Below are positions 17,868-29,961 of a stretch of 64,000 nt of DNA, one piece after another. This stretch comes from Blastocystis hominis (Eukaryota; Sar; Bigyra; Opalinata; Blastocystidae): positions 186,001-250,000 of the forward strand of contig NW_013171817.1 in the NCBI RefSeq assembly GCF_000151665.1, given 5' to 3'. How positions within the stretch are numbered: the stretch's first letter is position 1; every line of letters starts with the position of its first letter. The translations under genes and the position numbers were made by a program. The notes beneath the pieces are model-generated. The model made no database searches and was not told where the DNA came from. It saw nothing but the letters and a program-made list of their open reading frames with translations.

Positions 17868-19317
17868 TTATGCATACAAATCACTACAAATGTTCACTCG
17901 GGATCCATTCCTCAACACCAACTTCGATTTCCACAAAAAACGCCGGCAGAACTTCCCCATGTCATTCATCAGTCCCGCTCGCGCATAGTGCATATACGCC
18001 GTACGATACGACGAACTACCCATCACACGCCCCCTCCATTCTCACTCCCGATGCACAATATCGAACGCAAACGCTTTCGTCAGCACGTAAAACTCATACC
18101 CTATTCATCACTCTCTCTCTCTCTTTATCCGCACCCGACAATCGCAGCAGATTAATCCACTGCACTTTATTGCACCCATAATTGACAAATCGCTCGTCAA
18201 ACAGGAGCATATCCTTCGAATACTTCACCATCACATACCTTGCATTCATTCACTCCCTCCCTCATTCCTACGGCTCTTGCAGCTCATTCGCGAAGCATTT
18301 CATTCGAGCATAGCGTCCAGGCAGGCGGTACCAGTTATTATTCACATACAACTACCCTCAATTCCTCCCTCATCGCTCACATGCTGCACCGCTTTCCGCT
18401 TTCGATGCGAACACACGTTCCGAATCACGCAATCCCGCAGCTCCTTCTTGTTCTTCGGAGCCACATTCACCGTCCTGCGCTTCAGCGCCAAGCCTCAATC
18501 CTACGCGATCGCACAGTCCAGAAGGGAAGTGCAGTTCGACAGAATCGCTTCGAAGTTCTGGATAAACACGCAAGGAAGAATCACCGCAGCTTTCTCCGAA
18601 TTTAGAATCGAATCAGGCAGGGACATGAGTTCTTCATAACTATTCGCTGGACAGTCATAATGATCAAGAATAACTGTACAGCTCGGCCACATGTCCATGT
18701 CAAGAACGAGGAAATGAGTCGTCCGGATCGTGAGAATTGCGATGTTTCGAAGGAGATTGATGTAGAAGGACTGGACGGTATCTTTTACCGGCTTTATAAT
18801 GATCATGACGCGAGGAGGGAGGTGCAGGGATTGAATCGTTGTGAAAACCTTGGAAATATGCTTCCGTTTGGTTTGGAGGGCGATCACAAAGTCTCCTTGC
18901 CACCGTTCTAAAAGATACGGCAAAAATATGAGGCGGTTTTCTCTACGAAAAAGGAGAAACGTGGAACCCACGTGCAGGTGGATACAACAGAGACGCTGAA
19001 TTTGGCAGAATAGGGAGGGAGCTTTCGAACTTCTAAAAGAACAAAACAAATAGTGTATAAAACCGCTGAGTAAATAGCGAGTGGAATTAATGAAAACTAT
19101 GCAGTCATCGCAAATACCCTTTTGAGAGTTCGGAATGAATATGTCCAAATTCAAAACAGCTGGTAGGTTACTGAAAAATACAAATACTACCAGGTGGGAT
19201 TGTAGGAGTGGGATCAGGAAATGTAGTGTTCGTTAGGGCTTTCTCAGTCACTTTAGAATTAAATGCTGCTTTGGGAACGATGGATTTTTTAGATGGCTTC
19301 GTACCAGCAGCGACCAT
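17868..19317 (-). CDS. Glycosyltransferase, GT49/LARGE-like
   Basis: Family members add sugars such as glucuronic acid to glycans in the Golgi. Reading leftward from ATG 19317, nine exons joined by eight introns of 29-34 nt give a continuous frame to TAA at 17868. Key features are RLIFLPYLLERWQGDFVIAL, the donor-site region INLLRNIAILTIRTTHFLVL followed by DMDMWPS (the DxD motif), NSEKAAVILP, and the C-terminal block MLLFDERFVNYGCNKVQW seen across this family. No membrane anchor is found in the reconstructed N-terminus (Lys-rich, then TFPDPTPTIPP), so an upstream exon encoding one may be missing. A GGTTTGTTTGTTTG element follows the stop. The open frame up to 19154 alone covers only the middle of the gene. 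Confidence 0.7.
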
Positions 19318-20169
19318 TACGGAGTCTCTCTTAACTAGGATCAATATGCGCTATAAACAATACCAAAAGGACTTTTTGAAGTAGAAATGACCCAATTCTA
19401 CGCTCACACGTCAAACCGAAACAATACATGATTTTCCTTCCTAGGTCTTATTAATTCTTGTGTTTTAGTTAGGGTACTTGTTAAAAAACTAGAACTGATT
19501 CACATGCAGAAAAGATACAAAAAGAGCAGAAAAGTAGCACAGCTTATTATAGATTTCACACTCAAGCCACCCATAGAGTCAATAATAAGGAAAGGAAGCA
19601 AAAAATGAGATAGGAAAGGGACAATAACAATTGTTTTAGTATTTTTAGTAAGAACGTGTGTTTGATGAAGGGTACGTAATAGGGACAATGAGCGTTGACG
19701 CGATTCCTGAACTAAGAGAGACGTTCGCATTTTGTGTATTTAGGAAAGTGAATGCAGTTGATTATGTTGTATAGAGTGAATGATATCCCTTGTAGTGAAT
19801 AAAGGTAAGTCATGGTTTATTCCTTTGACTACTAGTCATGAACAAAACGAAGAGAAATCCTGCTTATGTGCATTCCTAACAAGCACACTCACTCTTTTTA
19901 CACTCAGAGAAACCAGAATTATGAAGATCGCTTTCTGTCATTGCGTCCATGTACGTATTGTGTTATTTCTGAATACCATTCAAACAATCAAACACTGAAA
20001 TACTTCGATCACTAGTAGTTGTGACGTGTAGAACCTTTCCTTTTTAATGTTTTGCTCACCACATGCACACCCCATTCAAATTCAAGCCATCATCATTTCC
20101 TGTATCGCTTTCTCATTGATCCATACAAACACAAATCAATACAAAACATCTAATAATTGCGTTCTTCCA
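19318..20169. other. No gene recognised; possible short exons
   Basis: No convincing gene. A Lys-rich open stretch begins at ATG 19504 on the plus strand (MQKRYKKSRKVAQLIIDF) and further open bits follow to about 19750, which could be exons of a small unrecognised gene. A chain could not be closed with confidence. Confidence 0.3.
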
Positions 20170-20810
20170 CTATAACAGATGAGATTCAAAAAACTTCTTA
20201 ATCTGCTTCTTTTTCTCATTCTGATCGTTTGTTGCTACCGATCACACAAAGCAGATAGTGCTTACCTGTCCAATAAAGAAGGTACATGGCAGCGGCAATA
20301 AAAGAAAAAAGGATTCCTTTAGTGACTTTATTCTTCGTAGAATTGTTGTAGAGATCCCAGTAAACAGTCTCATCGATACAACGAACATCAAAGTCGGGAG
20401 AGTCGAACTCGAAAGGCGTTTTACTAAAATAGATGCCTCGTGTCGGTACGATTCCGCAAAGCTTAAGAGAATTCTAGAGGATAACACACATTACGTAAGC
20501 CAACTTCAAACTCTTTTATCTGCTCACAACTCACCGGATCACTAGAAAAATTACACTTGCAGTAGTAGCGTAATGGCCAGCCATAAGTAATATCGAAGGA
20601 GACAGGTTCTCCCCTCGAATTCGTAACGGTTTCACCAAGGCGGATTCTACAGTGACCACGCTTGTCGATGAGGTCCATACACTGTTTTAGAAACAGTTCA
20701 CAGTTATAGTCCTTCGAAGTAGATAGCTGTCGAACAGGATTGAATCCTTTACATAAATAATAGGAAGGAAACATGTAAACTTTTTTGAAACTAGAAACCG
20801 CATGAAACAT
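20170..20810 (-). CDS. Single-pass membrane protein with cysteine-rich N-terminal domain, unidentified
   Basis: Three exons are joined by two 31-nt introns (one starting GTTGGCTTAC, one starting GTAAGCACTA). The product has about 190 residues. It contains several Cys in the first half (YNCELFLKQC, GHCRIRLGE, YYCKCNFSSDPVSCEQ), one hydrophobic segment (GILFSFIAAAMYLLYW) near the end, and a short Lys-rich tail (NEKKKQIKKFF). This suggests a lumenal or extracellular disulfide-bonded domain anchored by one helix. No clear signal peptide is seen from the chosen ATG; an upstream exon could supply it. Divergent from the kinesin gene 280 bp away. Family not recognised. Confidence 0.5.
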
Positions 20811-21091
20811 AATTCTTTGTCAATTCTACCCGCCTGTTTCCCTTTTTCTCTCGTCGCGATTTGGTGGTGAAAACTCGATATAGAAGCCGAGTGTGTGTGA
20901 TTCACAGCGTGAGAGAATTGAATACACATATATTACTTGCACAAGGATAAGTACAAAAATCACGGTTATTTGGAACAAGTTGTTAATCGGGAATATAGAA
21001 TTCTGGCGTAACCCAGCACTATTTCTGTTGTTGTTTTGGGTTGTATATAGTTTGCTTTTCTATACTTACCCAGTACTCGTTGTGATTCAGG

Positions 21092-23909
21092 ATGCAAGAC
21101 AACAAGGAATTATTGCTTGTTTTTCGAATTCGCCCTCAGAGTTCAGGAGTGCTTGATTTGATTCCTTCATTTCAAAAGAAATCAAACACCCTCTTGCATG
21201 TTTCGTTTCCGGAATCATCCTTTGTGCTTTTCGTCACTCTGTCTGATAAGTAGTATTATCACGAGGGAAAGAGAACCGAGGATTTTCCATGTGACCTTAT
21301 TCTTGATCCTGTTGTTGATTTAGTAAGTGCATTTGAATGTTTAGTGATCTAGAATGGATTATATCAGCTATCTACAGAGCGTTGCGTTCAGGATTTGTTT
21401 TCCAAAAAGAATTCGTTGCTACTGCTCTATGGGAACACAGGAAGTGGTAAAACCTATAGCATTCACGGAGATAGTCAGTAGTCTCTGACAGTTGAGTTAA
21501 CAGTAGTCATGAAGGCATTTTGCTCCATTCCCTTCGTCGGATCTTCGAAATCTCGCGTCAGCAAAACGAGAACTACTTTGTCAAGCTCTCTGTGATCGGG
21601 GTCTACGAGGAATCGTCAGTCGATCTTCTTGGGTAAAATCCTCCGATTTCCGTCATCCCCTAGTGCTACCGCCCAGCCGAAAGGAGCCTACTCTCCGTCG
21701 AACAATCCCATCTACATCGAGCAGCGCGTGATGTCCTTCCAGCAAGGCCGGTCGTTCCTCGACAAATCCCAACAAAACCAGTGCGAGTTCGAGACGCGCG
21801 AGCGTTTTTCCGCCGCCGACGCGCACATTCTCTACGTTCTCCGTCTCATCCAATGTACCTCCCGCGGTTCTCTCACCCGCCCAGACGTCAACGGCATGGA
21901 ACGCCCCGTGGGGGTGCTGCGGATCGTCGATCTGGCGGGGTGCGAGTCGAGCAAGACGGTGAACAACCGCGGGCAGATCGTCTTCGTGCCCAAGCGGAGC
22001 TCCGTCTCGCTGCAGATGCTGCTGAAGTGCCTCGCGACGATGTTCGCAGCGCCCGTGCGCGCGGAGAGAGCGGCTCATAGCGTAGGGAAAGCCCGCGCAG
22101 CTGTCGGTCAGCACGTTCCACTTCTGCCAGCTCACCGTGCTGCTCAAAGATCACTTCTTCGCGAAGAGCCCGGGGAACGTGGTCCTCATCCACACGGTGG
22201 CCAATGAGACGCGAGACGTCGACGCCGAGGCACGTGCGCTGATTTCTCTGCTGCCAATCCTGCCAAAAAAAGAAGGGATTTCGGAGACAGACGGAGAAGA
22301 ACCGTGCGTGCTGTGTCCAGCCTGCACGAAGAAAAGGGAGTTGCTGGAAGAGCAGATCCGCGAAAAGGTCGTTAAAGTAGGGGGTATTTTTGGAATTCCA
22401 GAAATAGGAGGTTTTGAAAAGACGACGAACTGAATCGACGCAGATTCCCCAGAAATCGGGGCTTTTTTTGGAGATCCAGAGTATGGTAGGGAGTGTGGAA
22501 ACGTGGAAACGAAGATGGGCGAATCGACGATTTGGCGGCAGATGGAAACCACGCAATTAGGGGAGTTACTTCGGCGTTACGACGAAGATATGCTGTATGT
22601 CACGGCGGAATTGGAGAGCAGTACGTCGTGGCCAATCGTAGAAACGTAGAAACCAGGGAAACCGAGTCACTGCAGCAGCAACTGACCGAGAAGGACCAGA
22701 AATTGAACAGTTTGACGGAGACTTTGAGTATTCCAGAAATCGGGGGAATATTGTCTAGGCGAAAAAAAGGCCGAAATTGTGCAGCTGAATCACTTGGTCT
22801 CCATCCTCAAAAAGTCCCAGCCGCGCTGGGGAAACGCCCAGTCGCCCGCCAAACTTTCTCCGGAGCCCCCGGTTCCCGCCAAAATTTCCCCGCCGCCCCA
22901 GAAATCCCCGCCGCCGCTTCCTTGGATTCGGCCCGAAAGTGGAAACGGGGAAACTGGAAGCACCCTTCGAAGCACCCTCACCAGCACACAATCCACTTTC
23001 CCGCGGTTACCCACCCTTTCCAAATCGTCGAAACCGTCGAAACCGTCGAAACCACCCACAATCCCCGCGGTTCCGCCGTCTCCGCCCAGAATGCCTCCCA
23101 TTCCCGCGAGAAGCCTGTCCGCTTCCTCCCTGTCGAAACTCCCGCCGAAACCCCCCCTTCCCTCCAGACCGCCTTCCCCGCCCCCCGCGGTTCCGCTGCC
23201 CCGCCAGCGGCCCCAATCTCCCGCGGTTCCGCCGCCTCCGCCGCCTTCGCCTCCCGCCGCCAAATTTTCTTCGCCTGCCGCCAAATTTTCTTCGCCTCCC
23301 CCCGCGGTTCCTTCGGTTCCCGCGGTTCCCGCGGTTTCTTCGCCCCGCCAACGGCTCCAGTCGCCCGCCACGCCGCCTCCGAAACGCCCGGTTCCCGCCA
23401 AACCGGCGCCGGTTTTGCCGCCGCAATTGGCGGGAAAAGGGAGTTTCTTCGTGATCGACCCGGTTTCTCCCGATGAGTTGCTGCACGATTCTTCGAGATT
23501 CCCGCGGGAAGGAGGCGTTTCGCTGAGCGATGAGAGGGACTCGGAGGATTCGTCGCGTTCTTCGAATTCGATGGAAGAGTCGGTGGTGTGGAATTCGAAG
23601 GAAGGGAAGGGCGGAGGGAGCGGGACGGTGCGGCAATTCCCACATGGGTCGACTTTGCTGCACCAAGCGACGACGAGCCATGGACACATGACGATCAAAG
23701 ATATAGACGAACTGGCAGGGACGATTCGACTGAGCGAATTGGAAGCCTCGCTGGATTTGGAGGAGGAGAAAGAGAAAGAGAAAGAGAAGGCAAAGACAAA
23801 GACAAAGGGAGAGAAAGAGGAGGAGGAGGAGGAGAATGTGCGTGTGAGTGATGTGTTGCGAGGGTCTTTTATGGATGATTTGTTGGAGGAGGCTATGAAG
23901 GATGTGTAA
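21092..23909 (+). CDS. Kinesin-like motor protein with proline-rich tail
   Basis: A microtubule motor. The ATG at 21092 opens the motor core (ELLLVFRIRPQ). The P-loop is LLYGNTGSGKTYSIHGD (about 21430-21475) and switch II is VDLAGCESSKT (about 21930). Next come the KLT-type region (TVLLKDHFFAKSPGN) and the neck (VANETRDVDAEARAL). A coiled-coil-like stretch (LQQQLTEKDQKLNSLTETLS) is followed by a long Pro/Ser-rich tail and an acidic Glu/Lys-rich end. About nine introns of 26-31 nt are needed; one near 21475 is not resolved. Switch I (NxxSSRSH) is poorly conserved, so motor activity may be atypical. The stop is TAA at 23907; TGTTTGTG at 23947 is the likely 3' motif, shared back to back with the convergent CSA gene. 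Confidence 0.8.
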
Positions 23910-23946
23910 GATAGTTGTATTGTATTGCATGTTCGGTGTGTTGGAC

Positions 23947-23965
23947 TGTTTGTGTGGAACAAACA
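23947..23965. terminator. Facing 3'-end motifs of kinesin and CSA genes
   Basis: TGTTTGTG (plus, 23947-23954) and AACAAACA (minus motif, 23958-23965) are separated by TGG. CSA would be cleaved at 23970 and kinesin near 23942, leaving a gap of about 27 bp. Confidence 0.6.
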
Positions 23966-23969
23966 TCGA

Positions 23970-25317
23970 AATCCCATTCATCGGTTAGTTCATCACGAAG
24001 TTCTTCTTCTTCTTCTTCTTCTTCTTCTTTACCATAACCAAATCGGGGCGCTTGATTTACACGCTTATTGTCCCACTTCAACACAAATCCATCCCGTCCT
24101 CCCGAATATCTACGCCTGATTCTCTCGCCAATTCAACCAACAATTCGTTGTGGGATCGTCGAAAACTGCAGCAAATCGCCGCGTCCACATGACCGTGCAG
24201 CGAATTCACAATCTTCCCATTGCACAAATCGATGCATTTCACGACGCAATTCGTTGGATCCGGGAAAAAGAGAAACGATTCGTCTCCTTCTCCAGCCACG
24301 CACGGTTTCGGAATCACATTTCCCCACGGCGAAACTCCCTCAATGCGCATGTCGATCGCATCATACGTATTCCCGCGGAACAGTTTGATTGGGTTTGCCT
24401 CGGAACTCGTGCAAATTATCGTGTTTCCATTCGGAGTAAACTGAATCGACTGAATGGGCGTTTCAGAAATCGGAACAGGGCTGTTTTTTGGAGTGTTGTT
24501 TCCTAAAACGCCCAGCACATTGTTCAACGCGGATTTCCGAATGTCGTAAACGAGCGCGTATCCCCGCGAATCACCAACGATTAGCTCGAATTCATTCAGC
24601 GGATTCCAGCAGCAGCACGCTGCGTCTCCCGGGTTTTGACGGATTGTTTGGGTTCGATTCCCCGAGTACAGGTCGACTAAGGTCACGCCCAGGGAGGAGC
24701 TGCAGACAGCGATGAGCTTGTGTGTGAAAGAACCTTCGGATGGCATTTGCACATCGAGAATCGGAGCTTTGAATTTGAAATTGGAAATGATGTCGAAGGT
24801 AGAAGTATCCCAAATCTAGATTCAGCAAACTGGAAAGAGTGAATACGTTGAGGAAACAGTCCGTACTTGCAGATACGAATAAACCATTGTCAATCGGATA
24901 CCAAGAAAGAGCAGTGATTCGTTTGTGGTGACATCTACTCATTATGAAGAGTGTGAAATCATACTCGGGATGTGCTTCACTATTTGATATTGCGATTTCT
25001 GTTCGAAAATAGGACTTGTTGTCTAACATGCGCAAATTGAATAATCGAATTCGACCCATATTATCTCCTGAAACTAGGCTATTTGTAACGATGGTGCAAA
25101 ATCAGTACAATTTGTTTTCGGTAGAATCAACTTGGATACAACTAATATACGACTTATTGTGAATTTTGAGGTTTGTTCTAGCTAACGAAAGGTGTTTTAT
25201 TTCTGAAACAAACGCTTTCCTAAGAAGAACGGTATGCATTGTTTCTTACTCTCGAATCCGTTTGAATTCGTCAAAGAAACGCGGAGACCGGTAGGAAATG
25301 AACTGCTCCACATTCAT
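23970..25317 (-). CDS. ERCC8: CSA/ERCC8-like WD40 protein (transcription-coupled repair)
   Basis: Substrate receptor of a CUL4 E3 ligase that acts when RNA polymerase stalls at DNA damage. Five exons (introns of 30, 30, 31 and 32 nt) read from ATG 25317. The order of blades follows human CSA: KIHNKSYISCIQVDST, FLVSGDNMGRIRLFNL, ITALSWYPIDNGLFVSAS, CFLNIWDTSTFDIISNF, AVCSSSLGVTLVDLYSG, GRGYALVYDIR-type blade, and a last blade HGHVDAAICC then NELYSGGRDGFVLKW. An acidic Glu run (CTT repeats at 24001-24029) and DEWDFD end the protein, like the acidic CSA tail. No stop codon precedes the 3' motif: the frame reaches T at 23970, four bases before TGTTTGTT (rc of 23958-23965), so poly(A) would complete TAA. 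Confidence 0.82.
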
Positions 25318-25364
25318 TCTTTTTTTCTGCGAACAAACAATTCAACTATTTTTTATATCACTAT

Positions 25365-27631
25365 TCAGATTTCTGTCTTTCTGTTATTCTTTCCTTCCTT
25401 CTCCTCTCTGCTGTCCCCCGTGCTCTGTTTCTCTTTCATCTCTTCCTTCAATTCCTCTATCTCAACATTCAGATTTAATGCATTCAACGCATTCACTGAA
25501 TTTACTGCGGCTACTGTGGCTACTGTGGGTAGTGTGGGTAATGCAGGTAATGTGGGTGGTGATGTCAAACCGGGGAAACTGGGAATCGTGGAAATGGTGG
25601 GTAACGTTGGAAGCGCGGGAAGGGCAAACGGAGAATCCTCCGAAAACGCGGGGATCGCATCTGCAGATTCGCTGTTTCCACGGTTTCCACTGTTTTTGGT
25701 GGTACGTCGAAGTGGCGTAAAGCCAAGCGAAGATGGAGAAAAGGGGAAACCAGGGAACCCGGAGATCGAATCGAGGCGAAAAGGGGAAGGAAAAAGGGAA
25801 ACCATCGATCGATTGGGGGAAACCAACATGACAAACGGAGAATTCGGATTGGAATTCGAAATGGAATTCGATGGAAAGATTCGTTTGGGTGAAAGAATGA
25901 AATTCGAATTCGAAAGATCGATTTTCGGATCCATCAGATCCAAAAATTCGACCTTTTTTTCATTTTCCAAAAATTCGACCTTTTTTTCATTTTCCAAAAA
26001 TTCGACCTTTTTCTCATTTTCCAATCCACCATACTCATAATCGCCACTTGTCCATAGTTGATCATCATCATCATCATTTCCAAAAATCGGGACCATTTCG
26101 ATATTCTTCAGGAGTTTTTCTGGAATTCCAGATTTCGACGGTTTTTTCTGCTTCCTCGCCATTCGACGGCGATTCGGCAGTTTCCACTCCTCGTCCTCAT
26201 GCGGGCGTTTCATCCCTCCTCGATATCCGTTTTTTCTGGGCGTTTCATTCACTGCCGCCACGCGCCGCGATGCAACCACCACATTCCCGCGGGAATTCCG
26301 TCCCGCTTGGGCACCGCTCTTTGCGAAATTGGGTTCCTGCATCCACTTGAATGGCGTTTCATCGATCAAACTGGAGGCCGCTGGAATCGCGGGAATGCTC
26401 ACGGAGCTCTGATAGGACTCCAGAAATCGGAGGTTTTTCTGGAGGTAGGGGAGATCCATAACGAGGACGACGTCGCGCTGAAGGAACATTCGAAGAACGT
26501 ACATCCAGACCTCCTCGATGGGAGAAGGCCGGATTTCTGGAATTCCGGAAGGGTCGGGGAGTTCGTAGAAGTAGGAGGGAAGGCAGATCATGATGTTGTT
26601 CCCTTTGTTGTACGTCGTGTGCGATCGGTTCGCTTCTATGCTGAAATAGTGCCGATTTTTGGAACCTGCGGTGCGGTCGAGATCGGACAAAGTCCATTCC
26701 AGCGCGTCGGTTTTGCGTTTGAGGATCCCCAGGCCGCACAGAACGCTGATGATGTCGTAGAGCCGGCGTTCCACGCCTATTCGATGAGAACCGCGGTGAA
26801 CCCCGGCTTTTCTCGCGGTCTTGGAGGGATTTGGAGTACGCTGCGTGGGGTTTGGAGCGGTGCGCGAGGTTGAATTCGCGGAGAACGAGCGGCGTGATGT
26901 CCTGCTGATTGAACGTGGAACGGCCCGATTTGAAATAGAGAAACAAGTACTTGAGGAACTTGATGGTGATGTGCTTTGTCGTGCTCTCTTCGGGGTTAAA
27001 ACGCTCTTCGCTGGGCGTTTCATCGTCGGATTTCTTTTTGAAGCAGTGGGAGAAACTGCTCTCGAATTCTTCGAACTAAAAGATAGATCGGGAGGGAGGC
27101 GTCGATACGGGAGTGGTTTGGAGGCGAGTCAGAAGAGAGCGCATGGCTCCGAAGCCTTCCCAGCCATAGTAGCGATAGCAGGTTCGGCTCAAGAGGGCTA
27201 AACAGCTAAGAACGTGGATGATATCGTAGATGCGACGGCGTGTGATGTCTTATTCTTGGAGATTTGGGAGTGCCTACGCAGTTGGTCTGAAAGAGCGCTT
27301 GGATTCACGCTGGTAGATTCGCCGTTCGCTTGACGACGCAGAATTATAAGCACCATTTCGGTAGTGATGAACTGAAGAGACTTCTGCCTCCGTCTATTTC
27401 TCAATCGAACATCTCGATTCCCTACTTTCCTTGAATACTCTTTGTAGAAACACTTCCTGTGGGAGTTGAAAATCTAGGATTCGTTCTATTTAAATCAAGC
27501 GTGTACTCTATATCAATATTCATTTCTGGCAAAGGGCTATCAAACGGAATCTTAGGGTCTGAGGTGGGAGGCGAGGATTCTTCTCCCTTCATATCTATAC
27601 TGTCCTCTGGACGATAACTCTCCTCAGACAT
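25365..27631 (-). CDS. Atypical E2F transcription factor with two DNA-binding domains (E2F7/8/DEL type)
   Basis: Represses or tunes cell-cycle genes. From ATG 27631, an acidic N-terminus leads, across a 32-nt intron, to the first winged helix. It runs KSLQFITTEMVLIILRRQ and, after a 29-nt intron, RRRIYDIIHVLSCLALLSR. After a linker comes a second winged helix: TTKHITIKFLKYLFLYF, STFNQQDITPLV, then ERRLYDIISVLCGLGILKRK. Both recognition helices carry RR(I/L)YDI. Two such domains in one chain define the atypical E2Fs, which need no DP partner. The long C-terminal half is low complexity and includes three tandem nine-residue units (ENEKKVEFL; 27-bp repeat at about 25945-26025) and a PTLPT-rich end. 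The CSA start lies only 48 bp downstream, with TTGTTTGTT between. Confidence 0.75.
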
Positions 27632-27649
27632 CTTTCCAATCCAAAACAA

Positions 27650-27930
27650 GTCAAATACTTGAAATAAAAGAGAGAACAGAACTAGCCAATGAAAAGGCTC
27701 GGGCGTTTCTTTTTTGCTTCGTTCGCCTCCAAATATGCACGGTCCATTTTATTGTGCTAACAATATCAGAAATCAATTTTATCACTATGTTGCACTCTCT
27801 GATCGCATTCTTGCCATTCTGGAAGCAATCGTGTGCTTCAGGCACATTTCTTGTTGTGGGTGCTATGGAAATTGCCAACGAATTTCAATTCTATCATTTT
27901 TTATAATAATAATAATAGACTGAGTCTCAT
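27650..27930 (-). other. Possible small spliced gene
   Basis: On the minus strand an open stretch (DCFQNGKNAIRECNI) joins across a 29-nt GT-AG segment (GTGATAAAAT...TTGTTAG) to HNKMDRAYLEANEAKKKRP, ending at a TAG near 27685. The charged composition and clean splice ends suggest a real small protein with two Cys nine residues apart, but its first exon and family could not be found. Confidence 0.3.
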
Positions 27931-28002
27931 TTCTTTCCATAACGGATTTTGACTTAATATCACTAGTTCTACTTATAGTCCATTTTTTGGCGGAAGAAAT
28001 CA

Positions 28003-28074
28003 GGTCCCATGGTGTAATGGTTAGCACTCAGGACTCTGAATCCTGCAATCCGAGTTCAAATCTCGGTGGGACCT
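28003..28074 (+). tRNA. tRNA-Gln (anticodon CTG)
   Basis: 72-nt cloverleaf. Acceptor stem GGTCCCA pairs with TGGGACC. The D arm contains GGTTAGCAC. The anticodon arm is CAGGACTCTGAATCCTG with CTG in the loop. The T arm is CCGAGTTCAAATCTCGG. It is followed by a run of six T, a polymerase III terminator. No intron. Confidence 0.97.
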
Positions 28075-28108
28075 TTTTTCTCCCAACTTTTGATTGTTTT
28101 GGTTCAAA

Positions 28109-29902
28109 ATGCCGAAGGAAATAAAAGACTTTTTTGTCAAACCAACTTCAGTCGCAGAGAAGCGAAAGGAGGCACTGGAAAAACGGCAGAAGCTGCTAAA
28201 GGAATTAAAAATCACTGAAGTCTCTGCTTTTGTGAGTGATTTTATGCTCAGATAAATAAAGATTTGGAAAATGCTGTAAAAGAAAAGCGCGCGGCAAAAA
28301 AAGCGGAAAAAGAAATCATCCCCGACCAACCCGTTCGGAAATCGCGTCGCCTTCAAGGAGTCGCGCCAGAAATCATTTTGGATGAGTTTCGCTACATGGA
28401 GCGGAAGCCTCAAACGCATTCGATCTCCCTAGAAGAAGACCCAGCGAAAGAAAAGGAGGGGAAAATCGTATTTCGTTGTCTCCGTCTCTAACCCAGTCAT
28501 ACGATGGGAATTTCGATGCTTCCGAACTCTCCACCCAAGGTGATGTCGACTCCTTCTTCGAATCCCTCAAAAAAACCACTCCTTCCGATTCCTCAGAAGG
28601 TTTCTCCGCCACTCTCTTCTCTCCTAGTGGTCGATATCGCCCAATGGATCCCCAAAGTCTCATGCAGCGGTTGTATCAAAGTGGTTCCAGAACGAATCTA
28701 CAGCATGGCCATTCACCCCCAAACCAACCCCCTCCTCGTAGATTCTCCCTCCTTTTTCGCTTATGGATCAGGTCGCCGTGGGAGACAAAGGCGGGAAAAT
28801 CGGGTTTTGGAGCTTGCCTGCATCATTTGATCAATCCACACTCCCCGTCCTGGAAGACGGCAAACGGGACATTTCGGGTCTGGGAACGTCGTGGGAGTTT
28901 CAGATTTCGAATGAGTAGAAACGTGGAAAGGAAGTAAGAAGCAGACCCGTGACGAGGCTGTTTTTCCAGAACGATGGAATGAGTTTATATTGTTGTTCAT
29001 ATGACAAGTCGATTAAACGACTTGACGTTGAAACGAAAAAATTCGAAACTTTCTTTAAACTCGATAAGAACTTTGATGAGGACATTTTCTTACACCATTG
29101 CGTACCTTTTCCCAATTCCGAGCATTCCTTCCTTGTGAGTCTCAGCAATGGGTATTGTCATCGAAAGAACGTGAGGAATAGAGAGATTTTGACAATTGAT
29201 GAGAGAAGTGGCAAAATAGAATCCTGCTTTCAGGCACACACAAAGAAGGTCAACACAGTAAGCAATTTCTAGATGCTCAGATTATTAGATCGATGTTCAT
29301 CCCTCAAAATCCTATATTCTGACCGCTTCCCTTGCGCGGTCTGTTAAATTGTGGGACGTACGGAAACTCCCGAAGACTTGGGAGCCTCACTTTCATGAGC
29401 GAGAAAAACTTCCGACTTGTCTCGATTGTTTACATGAATACGAGCATTCGCTCTCCGTAAATTCAGCGTTTTTTAACGCTACTGGCGAGATGATTGTCAC
29501 GACCTGTCAGGACAACCATCTTCGCGTGTTTCCCACAATCACAGAGCCGGAAAAGGAAGATTGTTGCGCTTCCATAAGCCATCGAAATCAGACTGGCAAA
29601 TGGCTGACAAAACTGATGGCACTTTTCTACAAGCCTTTAGGCGTAAAGATGAAAAACAATGAAGTTAACTATTTTTATTGTGGATCCATGCAGGAGCCAA
29701 GACAAGTGAATGTTTTGCTTCTTTGAATTTGTTCTCTAGATGTACTCCGTTGCTTTGACAGCGTCCAGGAAGCCCGTTGTGAAGATGCTTCCATCCTTTT
29801 TTTCACCGCATATTTCTTCGATCCAGTCGGTGGTCAACATGCATCCCAGTTACCCGATGATTGCTTGTGCAAATACAAGTGGCAGGGTCGTTATCCTAGT
29901 TT
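28109..29902 (+). CDS. WDR76/CMR1-like WD40 protein
   Basis: Nuclear WD40 protein that binds damaged DNA and associates with chromatin or protein quality-control foci. Starts at ATG 28109, 34 bp after the tRNA. The basic N-terminus contains the family hallmark VRKSRRLQGVAPEI. The WD part includes VPERIYSMAIHPQTNPLL joined across a 34-nt intron to VAVGDKGGKIGFWSLP, then YCCSYDKSIKRLDVE, RSVKLWDVRKLPK, VNSAFFNATGEMIVTTCQDN and HPSYPMIACANTSGRVVILV. Several short introns are needed; a few in the middle are not resolved. No genomic stop precedes the 3' motif: the frame reaches T at 29902, four bases before TGTTTGTT (29907-29914), so the mRNA would end ...ILV-TAA. The genomic frame would otherwise add seven residues. 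Confidence 0.72.
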
Positions 29903-29961
29903 GCTCTGTTTGTTTTTATAACTGAATGAAACCGACATTGGATTCTTCACTTTTTAATTTT

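Noticed and set aside
22790-23977. Antisense frames over the kinesin tail
   Set aside because: The sense Pro/Ser-rich tail produces long Gly/Arg/Glu-rich shadows; the kinesin exon chain ends in the sense frame.
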